Source of the DNA: Homarus americanus | Taxonomy: Eukaryota > Arthropoda > Malacostraca > Decapoda > Nephropidae | DNA: 64,000 bases | NCBI RefSeq assembly: GCF_018991925.1 | Contig: NW_024744357.1 | Span: forward strand, 5,098,131 to 5,162,130 | Direction: 5' to 3' | Shown here: one piece after another, positions 50,918 through 62,330 of the stretch | How positions within the stretch are numbered: the stretch's first letter is position 1 | How the letters are laid out: each line of letters opens with the position of its first letter | Made by a program: the position numbers and the translations under genes | The notes under the pieces: generated by a model | What the model was told of the DNA's origin: nothing | The model's input: only the letters and a program-made list of their open reading frames with translations | Databases searched by the model: none

Positions 50918-52112
50918 ATAAGAACATAAGAAAATAAGGAGTCTGCAATAGGCCGGTTGGCCTGTGCATGGCAGCTCCTGTCGAGAGTTACTACCACTCT
51001 CTATCATCCATGGCTCTATCTAGCCTCCTTTTGAAACTTTCCAGCGTTCCAGCACTTACTACAAAGTTGCTAAGCTTGTTCCACTCGTCCACCACCCTAT
51101 TTGTGAACCAGTTTCTTCCTATCTCCCTCCTAAACCTAAACTTATCCAACTTGAATCCGTTCCTCCGAGTCCTATCCTGCTCGGATATTATAAGAACTTT
51201 ATCTATATCGCCTTTATTGATTCCTTTCACCCACTTAAATACTTCTATCATATCTCCCCGCACTCTTCGTCTTTCTAGGGAATACAAGTTAAGTTTCTTT
51301 AACCTATCCTGATATGGAAGGTTTCTAAGTCCCGGAATCATTTTTGTCATTCTTCGCTGCACCGACTCTCGTGAATTTATATCCATTCTATAATAGGGGC
51401 ACCAGAACTGAACCGCATAATCGAGGTGCGGCCTGACTAGCGCAAGAGATAGTTGCAATAAGACCTCTGCACTCTTGTTACTTACACTTCTAGATATAAA
51501 ACCCAATACTCTGTTTGCCTTATTTCGAACATTAACGCACTTTTTTCTAGGCCGTAGGTCCGGGCTTAAAAGTACCCCTAAGTCTCTTTCACAAGTCGAC
51601 TTCTCTAGGTTGATGTTGTTAAGGCTGTATACATTATAAGTATTTGTTCTTCCAATATTAAGTACGCTGCACTTGCTGGTGTTGAATTTCATTTGCCATT
51701 TTTCAGACCACCCCTGCAGTTTATTTAGATCCTCCTGTAGTGCATTTGCATCCTGCCCTGAATTAATCTGCCGCCCTATTTGGTGTCATCCGCAAACTTG
51801 CTTATGTCACTGCTGATCCCAGTATCTAGATCGTTTATGTAGATTATGAACAAGAGTGGGCCTAGTACTGACCCCTGGGGAACCCCACTGGTTACACGGC
51901 CCCACTCAGAGTTAACACCATCTACGCTGACCCTCTGTGTTCTATCGGTGAGCCATGATTTTCTCCAATTTAAAACTTTCCCCTCGATACCATGAGCCTT
52001 AACTTTTCTCAGAAGCCTCTGATGCGGTACTCTGTCAAACGCTTTGCTAAAGTCTAAGTAAATAACATCGTAATTTTCGTCATTATCTACTACCTCGAAG
52101 ACTTTCCTAAAA
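50918..52112 (-). mobile_element. CR1-like LINE copy 2, 5'-truncated
   Basis: Same family and layout as the copy at 41314-42559, with only sparse differences. An intact 233-codon frame (51692-50991) holds LGVLLSPDLRPRKKC, ALVRPHLDYAVQFWCPYY and LERRRVRGDMIEVFKWVKG. Upstream the reverse transcriptase motifs are readable, and the extra A that breaks copy 1 after motif A is not present here. The stop immediately after DDTK (51778-51776) is shared with copy 1. The 5' truncation is about 60 bp shorter than in copy 1 and runs into a GA-rich array. Confidence 0.9.
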
Positions 52113-52640
52113 AAGAGAGTAGAGAGAGGAGAGAGTAGGGAGAGGGAAGAGAGTAGAGAGAGGGGAGACAGTAGAGAGAGGGCAGAGAGTAGAGAGAGGA
52201 GAGAGTAGGGAGAGGGAAGAGAGTAGAGAGAGGGGAGACAGTAGAGAGAGGGCAGAGAGTAGAGAGAGGAGAGAGTAGGGAGAGGGAAGAGAGTAGAGAG
52301 AGGGGAGACAGTAGAGAGAGGGCAGAGAGTAGAGAGAGGAGAGAGTAGGGAGAGGGAAGAGAGTAGAGAGAGGGGAGACAGTAGAGAGAGGGCAGAGAGT
52401 AGAGGCGGAGAGGGGTAGAGAGGGAGAGGGGTAGAGAGCTAGAGACAGAGGGAGAGGTGAGAGAGGAGAGAGAGTAGGGGGAGAGGTGAAGGTGGCGAGA
52501 GGGAGAGAGAGTAGAGAGGGAGGGAGAGGGAGGGAGAGGGTAGAGAGGAAGTAGAGGGAGGGAGGGGGAGAGGGTAGAGAGAGTAGAGAGGGAGAGTGGG
52601 AGGGAGAGTAGAGAGAGGGGGAGAGGGGAGAGAGAGGAAG
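52113..52640. repeat. GA-rich array with a 70-bp higher-order unit
   Basis: GAGGGGAGACAGTAGAGAG recurs with GACA at 52167, 52237, 52307 and 52377, a strict 70-bp period made of shorter GAGAGTAGAGAGA-like subunits. After 52400 the array becomes irregular GGGAGA sequence. The 248-codon minus frame is a repeat translation. Confidence 0.9.
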
Positions 52641-52792
52641 ATTTCTCTTCCTCCTCTTTTCTTCTTTCTTCCTCTTCTTCTTTCTTCTCTTCTTCTCTCC
52701 CTTGGTCTTCGTCTTCCTCCTCCTCCTCCTCCTCCTCCCTCTCTACTTCGGCCTCTGTGACCCCTTTCAAGCCCTTCGCAACAACACCTCTT

Positions 52793-52830
<38 letters not shown>

Positions 52831-53330
52831 TTTCATTGATTTACTTTTACTAACTCTCTTTTCTTCCTCTCTTCATTGATTTACTTTTACTAACTCTCTT
52901 TTCTTCCTCTCTTCTTCCTTCTCATTCAGTCCTTTCTACTTCTCTTCCTACTCCTACCCCTCTCTTCTCCTCCTCCTCCTCCTCCTCCTCCTCCTCTCTC
53001 TCCTCCTCCCTACAGGGCGCTAGTTAGCTCTACACCACTTGATCTTGTTGCTTGTTAGCGAGTGACACCCGTCCACCAGCTGACCGCCGCCCACGTCCAC
53101 CAGTTGACCACCGCCCACGCACACCAGCTGACCGCCTACCACGCCCACTAGTTAACCACCGCCTACACAAGACGTAGTATAAGTTTAACCTCCCTCTCTC
53201 TCTCTCGTACGAACCAGCCGAAAGGTCGTTCATTAAGTGACAAATAGTGATTCATTCTCTTCTAAAGGTTCGGGATTCATTGCTTAGCTGAATCATGGTT
53301 TGGGGTTCATATGGTCGAGACAGCTGGTAG
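52641..53330. other. CT-rich and unique non-coding sequence
   Basis: TTC/TCC-rich to 52740, (TC)n at about 52797-52827, a 40-bp direct duplication (52832 and 52872, each starting TTCATTGATTTACTTTTAC), (CTC)n at about 52969-53000, then three GACCACCGCCCACG-like repeats at about 53080-53165. Confidence 0.65.
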
Positions 53331-53740
53331 TGGGGGTGGGGGTTGGTCCGTGATTACCCGTGTGTCATCAAGGAAGGACGTGGTGCTTGTGTGTCTAGTG
53401 TACGTGAAGACCCAGAGAGACACGGACGATCTTGTACTGACGGAAATTTTAATTTGTACGTGTTAAGACTCATAGCAACACGGACGGTCTTTGTGCATAT
53501 AGGGAGTGTACGTACGTGGAGACCCAGAGCAAAATATGGACGGTCCTTTTTAACAGCGATTGGCCGTGAAGCTGGATATGAAGGTGGGATTAATTAATTT
53601 ACTTCACCCGTTTTATTAATGGTTCAAGATTTTTCAAAGTTTTAATTGGATTTGTGATTAAGTGAGTGAGTTTGTTTTGGTAAATATTCTAAAGCCTTAA
53701 TATGTATCAGTATGTTTACATTATAAGGGAAGTAACTAGT
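53331..53740. other. Unique sequence with a weak 50-60 bp repetition
   Basis: GTGTACGTGAAGACCCAGAG (53398) recurs as GTACGTGTTAAGACTCATAG (53456) and GTACGTGGAGACCCAGAG (53512), each followed by a CGGACG-T block. The small open frame here (53343-53597) has no recognised domain. Confidence 0.4.
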
Positions 53741-53945
53741 CGATCGTCATTTGTTTTATATAAGGTGTAGTATAAAGAAGTTGGTCGATCGTCATTTGTT
53801 TTATATTAGGTGTAGTATAAAGAAGTTGGTCGATCGTCATTTGTTTTATATAAGGTGTAGTATAAAGAAGTTGGTCGATCGTCATTTGTTTTATATTAGG
53901 TGTAGTATAAAGAAGTTGGTCGATCGTCATTTGTTTAGTACTAAG
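53741..53945. repeat. 45-bp minisatellite with CGATCGTCATTTGTTT
   Basis: Four and a half units; GGTCGATCGTC repeats exactly every 45 bp from 53783. Units alternate TATATAAGG and TATATTAGG, suggesting a 90-bp higher-order pair. Confidence 0.9.
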
Positions 53946-54618
53946 AGAAAGTATAAGGGAGGAGATCGTTAATCATTTGTTTATTATCAGATGATGTATT
54001 AGAGAAGGGGTCGATCGTCATTTATTAGTCTATAAGAGAAATGACCGAGCTTCATATATTCAACAATATTTTCGTGTATAAGGGAAGTAATCGATCGTCA
54101 CTTGTTCAACACCAGCCTTGGGTGAGGAGGTATAAACGGAAGTAAGTAGTCTATCGTCACCTGCTTCGCGATGCCCGATTTAAATCTTTATAGTTTCGTA
54201 CTCTGGAATACGGCAACCATTCCTCCCTCCCCCTCCACCTCCCCCTACCGGCCCATTACCGTAATATATCATAAGCTTGGGTAATAAGCTTCCTGAGGTG
54301 TTAGGACGAGCGGCGGTACTTAACTAAGGGGAGGAAGGGGTCGAGGAAGGGGTTTTAACGATCATATAACAAACATATAAAGCACCCTGGAGGAAGAGGG
54401 AATTAGGTTAATGACGAAGAGGAGGAGGAGGAGAAGGTAAAGAAATTTAGGTTAATGACAAGAAGGAAGGGAAGAGGAAGAGAGGGAGGTAAGGGGGTGG
54501 AAGAAGGAGGAGGAAGCAATAGTCGTGTACTGTAATATAAACAAGGTCGTTTATTCAGCCCAGGTTGGTGTTGCTGAGGTCATTGGGAGGTTAAGTGGGT
54601 CGTCTCGTAGCCAGGTGA
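53946..54618. other. Non-coding sequence with decayed CGATCGTCA units
   Basis: Scattered relatives of the 45-bp unit occur near 53965, 54010, 54090 and 54150. Bases 54400-54520 are GA-rich. No gene recognised. Confidence 0.5.
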
Positions 54619-54619
54619 G

Positions 54620-54677
<58 letters not shown>

Positions 54678-54722
54678 AATCTATGTATCCTAAAAGACGA
54701 ACACATTCACAGATAGACGTTT

Positions 54723-54752
<30 letters not shown>
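54619..54752. repeat. (TC)n and (GA)n microsatellites
   Basis: (TC)n at about 54620-54675 and (GA)n at about 54724-54750, complementary and about 50 bp apart. Confidence 0.95.
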
Positions 54753-54753
<1 letters not shown>

Positions 54754-55015
54754 CTGAACTGATATATTTACAAACAGACAGAAACAAACTCCCCCCGTCC
54801 CCTCCTCCCCCCAAACACAAACACACACGATCCTATAAACGTTTGGATCTGATAAAATCAATAAGGTTTCCAAATGTTTATATAAAAGAAATTCTATAAA
54901 CATTAAAGGGATTCGATGCTAAAGTTTACGGAACAGATTTCAAGGCAAGATTAATGTTGGTTTTGTGGTGAGATACTTAAGAGAAAGTTTGGTGTTTTGT
55001 GGTGAAGGGAAGATG
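54753..55015. other. Unique sequence
   Basis: AT-rich with no recognised feature. Confidence 0.5.
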
Positions 55016-55400
55016 TTGATCGTCACTTGTTTCTTAGTTTGAGAATCTGTGTGAAGTATAAGGGAAAGGAACGATCGTCATTTGTTTGTTTTGTTTTATT
55101 GTGTGTGAAGTATAAGTGAAGGGAACGATCGTCACTTGTTTATTGGTGGAGTATAGGGGAAGGGAACGATCGTCACTTGTTTATTGGTGGAGTATAAGTG
55201 AAGGGAACGATCGTCACTTGTTTATTGGTGGAGTATAAGTGAAGGGAACGATCGTCACTTGTTTATTGGTGGAGTATAAGGGAAGGGAACGATCGTCACT
55301 TGTTTGTGTGTGGAGTATAGAGGTGGAAATATCTATTGCTGTTTATTCAAAGACTATCTAAATATAAGAGACGTAAACCGATCGTCATATGTCTTGGTTA
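55016..55400. repeat. 41-bp minisatellite related to the 45-bp array
   Basis: AACGATCGTCACTTGTTT occurs at 55165, 55206 and 55247 (41-bp steps), with looser copies before and after. The shared core CGATCGTCA-TTGTT and GTATAAGGGAAG links it to the array 1.3 kb upstream. Confidence 0.9.
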
Positions 55401-55640
55401 TAAAATTCAGCACACACACACACACAGAAGTAGAACCGAATGACCCCTTGTACCTACTTGAGAGATCTTGAGACTATTGTGAGAGACGTGGTACTCCAAG
55501 GTAGAAGAGATGTGAAAGAAATGGTGAGTTTCCTTACCTAGGTAGAGACGCGTGACTAAGTGAGGGTGTGAGAGATTGAGTTACTCTACACTTCTACTGT
55601 CTACACGACCGTAAATAGTGTGTAAACATTCCACTACAGA
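55401..55640. other. Unique sequence
   Basis: Contains a short (AC)n at about 55411-55426. Nothing else recognised. Confidence 0.5.
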
Positions 55641-55805
55641 AAACTACGCCACAGAAAATCCCACCGGACAAATTCCCACTGGACAAAAGCCACTGGACAA
55701 AATCCCATCAAATAAAATCCCATTGGAGAAAATCCTACTGGACAAAATCTTATCGGACAAAATCCCACTGGACAAAATCCCACCAAATAAAATCCCAACT
55801 GACAC
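55641..55805. repeat. 15-bp degenerate minisatellite (GGACAAAATCCCACT)n
   Basis: About ten units with changes such as AATAAAATCCCATT and GAGAAAATCCTACT. The short plus frame through it (DKIP repeats) reflects the 15-bp period. Confidence 0.85.
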
Positions 55806-56446
55806 AAGAATCTGTTGAAGCCAGTAGTGTCAACAGTACTCAGCCATAGAGCGAGAGATATACGAGTTTGTTTTGTTCAGAGCTGAGGATAGTGTCCCGT
55901 ACTTCTTGTTTATGTGGGTGTGTGTGTGTTCGTGTGTGTATGTGTCCATGTGTGTGTGTATGTGTTCGTGTCTGTGTGTGTCGGATCACCTTTTATTCGT
56001 ATAATATTTTCAAGACTGGATTCGTAGCTCCGATGCCTTTGTATACACGGCTGGTGGTGTTATGGCGGACGTCAGCTGGGTGATACTGCCATGAACCCAC
56101 TATCAACTACCCACCCAACCACCCACCCACTCACTCACCCACCCACCCACTCACTCACCCAAACCCTCGTCGGAACAAAATTTCACATCCCTCCAGCCAT
56201 TTCCAGAACTCTTTGAAGACAAGAGAGAGAGAATACGTTTAGCTAGGGCGATCATCTATGACAGCGTCTGACGAAGAGAAGGACTCGCTTGAAGGACTTG
56301 GGTGAGATCCTGGGGCGACGGTGGATAAGGATATACTTGTAGCTAAGATAAGCATAACCTGAGGAGGAATGTAATGTCATAATTCTTATTTCCTTAAAAA
56401 AAAAATGATGGTTGACTCGTTTTACAGAAAGTCGTGTCTTGAGTAC

Positions 56447-56499
<53 letters not shown>

Positions 56500-57395
56500 C
56501 GTTGAGTTCTTCTTCTTGTTCTTGTTCTTGTTCTTCTTGTTCTTCTTCTTCTTCTTCTTCTTCTTCTTCTTCCTCTTCCTCTTCGTTGGTCCTTGAAGAT
56601 TCACTTATCATCGCTCAATTCCTTCTGTGTTTTCTGAGATGAATAAACAGACGACAGACAAATAGAGTAGAGTTAAATTACTGGGAAAAGAGAGACAGAC
56701 AAGGCGGTGAGACAGAGACAAAGGGAGACAGAGACAAAGAGAGCGAGAGAGAGAGAGAGAGAGGCTATCGAACCATCATCCCCACCATTGTTTATTAAGA
56801 AAATCAACATGACCTGACGCTAATGGACAACAAACACACGGATATTATTTCACACGGACAATATTACTCCACATAACTTATAAACAAAATAATAACCGAT
56901 TAATTCAGTAACCTGGTAGTAAATCCACGATGTATATGTAAAGTTTTCCTCAATTTATACAGAAAAATGTGAGCATATTTTTTTTTCCAGATTAGAATAT
57001 GATTTTTTTTTCATTTTTTTATCTAATTTTTTTAGATATTATTAAGTTAGCTAGTTATTATTATTTATTTATTTATTTTATACTCGGGGTCACTTTTATA
57101 AACACCGCTGGGGAGGGAATGAGTTCTGTCTCCAGGAAGCTGCAAGAGGTGAGGAACATCTGTAAACAGCTGAAACAAATGAAAATAATGAGGGTATGAA
57201 TATGAACAGCTGTACCGAGGGAATAAGATCAACACTCAAGACAGCTGCATGCATGAAGGGAGACTTTTACTGTATGCAGCTGCGACGTGTGTGTGTGTGT
57301 GTGTGTGTGTGTGCAGCTGTAACAATTGGATGTACTGAAGGTTAATTTAATTGAAAAAGAAGAGAAAGAAGGAAGAGTAAAGAAGAAGAGAGAGA
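55806..57395. other. Non-coding sequence with several microsatellites
   Basis: GT-rich at about 55915-55982, ACCC-rich at about 56108-56163, (CA)n at about 56448-56497, (TTC)n at about 56508-56585, (GA)n at about 56745-56763, (GT)n at about 57286-57313. A T-rich stretch lies at 56940-57080. CAGCTG-type words (AGCTGC, AGCTGT) recur at 57137-57320. No supported gene. Confidence 0.6.
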
Positions 57396-57410
57396 AGAAG
57401 AAGAAGAAGA

Positions 57411-57481
<71 letters not shown>
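57396..57481. repeat. (GAA)n then (GA)n microsatellite
   Basis: GAA triplets pass directly into about 66 bp of GA. Confidence 0.95.
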
Positions 57482-57483
<2 letters not shown>

Positions 57484-57600
57484 ATGTTTAAATACTTGAC
57501 AATAATTAATCACAAAAGACAGTGTTACAAATCTTCTTGTCTCTCTGAATCTTTACTTTACAACACTGACACTTGATAACATCCATGAGCAAATTTATTA
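57482..57600. other. Unique spacer
   Basis: Nothing recognised. Confidence 0.5.
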
Positions 57601-58760
57601 AAATCTTGGCTGACTTCTCACAACTATTATCACAACTACAACTATTATAACTACAACTATCACAACTATTATTATCAACTATCATCACAACTACTGTCAT
57701 CACAACTATCATCTCAACTACTATCATCACAACTACTATCATCACAACTACTGTCATCACAACTATCATCTCAACTACTGTCATCACAACTACTGTCATC
57801 ACAACTATCATCTCAACTACTATCATCACAACTACTATCATCACAACTACTATCATCACAACTACTGTCATCACAACTATCATCTCAACTACTATCATCT
57901 CAACTACTATCATCACAACTACTATCATCACAACTACTGTCATCACAACTATCATCTCAACTACTGTCATCACAACTACTGTCATCACAACTATCATCTC
58001 AACTACTATCATCACAACTACTATCATCACAACTACTATCATCACAACTACTGTCATCACAACTATCATCTCAACTACTATCATCACAACTACTATCATC
58101 ACAACTATTATCATCACAACTACTATCATCACAACTATTATCATCACAACTACTATCATCACAACTACTATCATCACAACTACTATCATCTCAACTACTA
58201 TCATCACAACTACTATCATCTCAACTACTATCATCACAACTACTGTCATCACAATTATCATCTCAACTACTATCATCTCAACTACTATCATCTCAACTAC
58301 TATCATCACAACTACTATCATCACAACTACTGTCATCACAACTATCATCACAACTACTATCATCACAACTACTATCATCACAACTACTATCATCACAACT
58401 ACTATCATCACAACTACTATCATCTCAACTACTATCATCACAACTATCATCTCAACTACTATCATCTCAACTACTATCATCACAACTACTATCATCACAA
58501 CTACTGTCATCACAACTATCATCGCAACTACTATCATCACAACTACTATCATCACAACTACTGTCATCACAACTATCATCACAACTACTATCATCACAAC
58601 TACTATCATCACAACTACTATCATCACAACTATCATCACAACTACTATCATCACAACTACTATCATCACAACAACTATCATCACAACTACTATCATCACA
58701 ACTACTATCATCACACCTACTATCATCACAACTACTACTATCATAACTACCATTATCACA
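57601..58760. repeat. 15-bp minisatellite (ATCATCACAACTACT)n
   Basis: More than seventy units with 12-bp and substitution variants (ATCATCTCAACTACT, GTCATCACAACTACT). The minus strand keeps a 434-codon Val/Ile/Met frame open because nearly all indels are multiples of three. The protein would be almost pure VVVMI repeats, so it is judged an artefact of the period. Confidence 0.95.
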
Positions 58761-58881
58761 ATCACCACAACAACTATTACAAATATAGTAACACAAAATT
58801 CCATGTGCACTACATTAAAGTGTCCATGATTCTGTAGTACTGTAGGTGTGTCGTTGAGGACGGTGAGGCGTAGTGCAGGTA

Positions 58882-59454
58882 ATGGAGAGATTTACCAAGA
58901 GTTGGTTAGTGGCGGCAGTGGAGGCGCTGTTTTTCTTGGTCATTACTCTGGACGTGAGCTGCCTCTTGTACACTCAGTCCCTCATCACGGCCACTCCTCA
59001 GGGAGACACCGTGTTCGGCACGCTACTGGTCGCCGCCAACACTGAGCTGATTGACGTACAAACATCAATTACTAACTTTTACTTCTTGATGGCAGAAATA
59101 ATTGTTCTTTGGTTACTCAGTTATTTGTTTCACACACTGAGTTTAGCTCTGTCATTCTCCTGGCTGCTGTTCAATTTGCATCAAGGTGATGGCCTCGTGC
59201 AGCATGCCGTTACCTGCCTGCAGTACCTGCAGGTAAGGAAGCCTTTAGAGGCCATGAAAATTTTACCTGTTGAAGAGGTTGTTTGGTATGACGACGGGGA
59301 GCTGGCGGGGTGGTGGAAGGCCAGGCTTTACTTCCTCTCCTTCGCCGCCTTCCTCTCCATCACCCACTACATAAGACGCTCCACCAAGGTTGTTGATAAG
59401 GGAACTGACGCCCAGGTGGATGCAGGTGGCACCCAGGTGGAAGTAAAAATATAA
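58882..59454 (+). CDS. Multi-pass membrane protein of unknown family
   Basis: A 190-codon frame starts at an ATG with G at -3 and G at +4. Hydrophobic segments at about residues 9-30, 66-98 (one long or two short spans) and 149-163 indicate an integral membrane protein. Between them lie polar stretches with TPQGDTVFG (38-46) and WYDDGELAGWW (135-145). The tail after 165 is hydrophilic. The segment is GC-richer than its flanks and shows ordinary coding composition, unlike the repeat frames around it. A perfect donor-like CAG|GTAAGG lies inside it at 59232/59233, but no good partner acceptor was found and the frame reads through. I do not recognise the family. Confidence 0.6.
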   Translation: MERFTKSWLVAAVEALFFLVITLDVSCLLYTQSLITATPQGDTVFGTLLVAANTELIDVQTSITNFYFLMAEIIVLWLLSYLFHTLSLALSFSWLLFNLHQGDGLVQHAVTCLQYLQVRKPLEAMKILPVEEVVWYDDGELAGWWKARLYFLSFAAFLSITHYIRRSTKVVDKGTDAQVDAGGTQVEVKI

Positions 59455-59655
59455 ATTGAAGAAAAGGAAGAGCCTGGTGCCATCTGCACCCAGCTGGTGC
59501 CCAAAAGGTCGCGGTTCTGGGACTACTGGAGTCGCCTGGCCATCTGGTTTGTCTGCCTGATGGTGGTGCTCAGTCAGGTGTTGTCACGAGGCCGTGCCAG
59601 GGCTGGGGCCCCCTCTGACACTCTCAGAGCAACTAGTTTATTGTGCACCCCATAG
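59455..59655 (+). pseudogene. In-frame continuation of the membrane gene beyond a TAA
   Basis: Directly after the TAA the same frame runs 66 codons to a TAG at 59653-59655. It encodes EEKEEPGAICTQLVPKRS, then a strongly hydrophobic segment LAIWFVCLMVVLSQVL with a basic RGRARA flank, which looks like a further transmembrane helix. Either the TAA is a nonsense mutation or base error in a longer gene, or the shorter protein is real and the extension is relic coding sequence. TAA followed by A is not a classic readthrough context. Confidence 0.5.
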
Positions 59656-59892
59656 TCATCCTGTGAGCAGTAGCACAAAGAAGGTTCTAGAGTAGAGGCC
59701 ACAAAGGGTGTTTATCAGGCCCCAGTTATTATTATATTATGGCACTGAATGTTACAGAGTATTTCCAGTACATTGTTTGTTTAAGTCGGTACAAGTGTGG
59801 ATACAGCCTTAGTATATCAGCTATCGTGTCACCAGAGATAAAGTGCTGTGCCATTGTATACACAGTCTGCTTGGATCTATCTCTATAAGGTT

Positions 59893-60333
59893 CTATTTCT
59901 TCAGTCTAAGACGTAGTGTTGGAGTGTGTGGCCATATGTGACGGGATCCAAATAAACTAGACACGGATGTCATCAGTTTGTTCTAGCCTGGCGACGGCGG
60001 CTAGGGTGTGTTGGGCGGCAGGGGAGGAGGGGGAGGGTAATTTGAGCCTCGCCAGCGCAGAAGTGCTGTCACTGATTATAAGGAGGTTCCGGCGTTCAGC
60101 GCGAGCATAGGTCGCCCCCTCATGAATGTCAGTGGAGGAGGCCCAGTCGTGGACCCTGATTTTCCTGCAGGCCTGGCGCTCAGGGCTGCCCCAGCGCCGC
60201 CCAACGTGGTAACAAGACCCATCACAGTAGACAAGGAGAGGAGGGAGGGAGGTCGTGAGAGAGGAGGCGACATCATTAATCTGCTCAAGGCAGTTAAGTT
60301 TGAGCATATACCTCAGTTGGGTGGATTTACGAC
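59893..60333 (-). mobile_element. RNase H remnant of an old LINE
   Basis: Minus-strand frames give LLVYCDGS (the first catalytic aspartate block), TTLGGAGAALSARPAG in a second frame, WASSTDIHEGATYARAE and NLLIISDSTSALARL (the SDS block) in the first, and FIWIPSH after a stop. This order is typical of the RNase H domain that follows reverse transcriptase in I-type LINEs. At least two frameshifts and one stop make it inactive. It continues the older LINE seen at 61681-62330. Confidence 0.7.
59951..59956 (+). terminator. Poly(A) signal AATAAA
   Basis: AATAAA lies about 300 bp past the second stop of the membrane gene and is the first plus-strand copy downstream. It falls within the antisense LINE RNase H remnant. 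Confidence 0.4.
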
Positions 60334-61680
60334 CATAAGAACATAAGAAAGTGGGATACTGCAGGAGGCCGACTGGCCCATACAGGGCAGATCCCTTTCA
60401 CACCCATCCCAGCACTTCCATGTGCCTATCCAACTTCGTCTTGTAGCTCCCTAGCGTCCCCGATCCTACTATAGCACTCGGTAGCCTATTCCACACATCC
60501 ACAACTCTATTACCAAACCAGTGCTTGCCTATATCCTTTCTGAATCGGAATTTATCTAATTTAAAGCCATTTGTTCTAGTTATTTCGTTGTGCACTGACT
60601 TCAGAACATCTTCCATTTTACCCTTGTTAATCCCACTTACCCACTTGTACACCTCTATCCTTATCTCCTAACTCTACGCCTCTCTAATGAATGTAAGCCT
60701 AAGCTTTTCAGTCTTTCTTCATATGGAAGGTTTCTAATATTATGGATCATTTTGTCATTCTTCTTTGTACTCTCCAAAGAATCATGTCCATTCTATAATA
60801 AGGACACCAGAACTGAACCGCATAATCCGTAATGTGGCCTCACTAATGCTAGGTAAGTTTCAAGATAACGTCAGCAGTTCTGTTACTCACAGACCTGAAT
60901 ATGAACCTAAGAGTCCTGTTTGCCTTGTTGCGAACGCTAATACGTGTTTTCTGAGTTTCAAGTCGTTTTGCTAACAAATACACCTAGATCTTTTTTCACA
61001 AACTGAGTTTTCTATTTCACACGTGTTACCTAGTTTATACTTAGCGTTTGTATTCGTCTTCCCTATCTGTAGTACCTTGCATTTATCAGTATTAAAATTC
61101 ATTTTGCCAGTCTACTGACCACTCATGTAAGGTATCTAGATCTCTTTGAGAAGGAATTTCAAAGTCACTGTCTGAATTTATCACTCTCCCCATTTTGGTA
61201 TCATCTGCAAATTTACTAATCCTACTAGTTATGCCTAAATCAAGATCATTAATGAATATAACAAACAGCAGAGGGCCGAATACAGATCCCTGGGGAACTC
61301 CGCTTTTGACCGCACCCCAGTCTGACTTTAATCCATTTATGCTGACTCTTTGTTTCCTACCAGTTAACCATGACCTAATCCATTTTAATACTGATCCACC
61401 TATTCCATGTGCTTCTATCTTCCGTATCAATCTCTCATGAGGGACTCTATCGAATGCTTTACTGAAATCTAAATAAATTATATCATATGACTTATCATTA
61501 TCTACCGCTTCATATACTTCTGAGAAAAAGCTAAGCAAATTTGTGAGACAAGAACGTCCCTGGGTGAACCCGTGCTGAGAAGAATGAATTAAGTTGAATG
61601 TTTCAAGGTGGCTTCTGATTTTTGTAGCAATAATTGACTCTAGCAACTTGCCTATGACTCTAGCAACTTGCTAGAGTGTG
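60334..61680 (-). mobile_element. CR1-like LINE copy 3, nested in the older LINE
   Basis: An intact reverse transcriptase core (61646-61092, starting LLESIIATKIRSH) carries [38 protein letters not shown] and KFADDTKMG. A C-terminal frame (60652-60398) carries GFKLDKFRFRKDIGKHWFG and VWNRLPSAIVGSGTLGSY. The middle is frameshifted. The 3' end again is TTCTTATGTTCTTAT. It differs clearly from copies 1 and 2 in sequence and belongs to a separate subfamily. The 5' junction holds a tandem duplication and a palindrome. Confidence 0.88.
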
Positions 61681-62330
61681 GACTTGCTAGGTGTGGACGA
61701 CAACATCAACACACGGGGAGGTCCACGGCGATAGAGGTGGATGAGTGTACTCGGGAGGGAGAGAGGTCGAGGGGGTGTAGAGGCGATAACGCAGGATGTC
61801 AGCAGCAGTGTGGACGGGCCAGTGTTGAGAGGGAGGGGGGAGAGGTAATGGGGACAGGCCGGCGCAGGAGGGTGTTAAGATGTGAGTTCAGTGAGCGAGA
61901 CAGGGGAGTCGGTTGCTCACTGCGAAGAAGTTTAACACCAAGGATGGCATTGAGAGCAGTAATTCGATAGCAGACGGGAAGCAGGATTAGTTCGCGCTGC
62001 ATGACTTCTATTCTGGTGGTCATAGGGCAGCCGAGGATGAGTCTCGTCGCTCTGTTTTGAATTTTCTCTAGGCTTTGTTTCTCTCGCTGGGAGGCATAAT
62101 CTATGACAGGTCTGACGATGGCAATGTACAGAGGTTCCTTTGAGGCCGTGGGTGAGGGACTGGAGGGGCCTCGTTCGTTGGCGGCACTGGGAGATGACGT
62201 GGGCGGCGACAGCGGAGGTGGTGGCGCTGGTAGTGGCTCGCACGGGTTGACCAATGACCATGGTATCTGTAGGTGCGTACTTGATCAATGTCTTGTCCTT
62301 GCAACGCTGCCTTGGCATAAAACATAGTGT
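61681..62330 (-). mobile_element. Older LINE, reverse transcriptase C-terminal part
   Basis: The minus frame 62254-61799 contains LYIAIVRPVIDYAS, then EKIQNRATRLILGCPMTTR and REL-LLPVCYRI, the thumb/C-terminal region of Jockey- or I-like reverse transcriptases. Its RNase H part appears on the far side of CR1-like copy 3, so the two pieces together form one element interrupted by a later insertion. Confidence 0.7.

Noticed and set aside
57506..58810. 434-codon minus-strand Val/Ile/Met frame resembling a membrane protein
   Set aside because: It is the in-frame translation of the 15-bp repeat; the composition is nearly pure repeat and the ends have no domain.
59221..59240. Perfect donor CAG|GTAAGG inside the membrane gene
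   Set aside because: No convincing acceptor follows in a compatible frame, and the uninterrupted frame continues with protein-like sequence.
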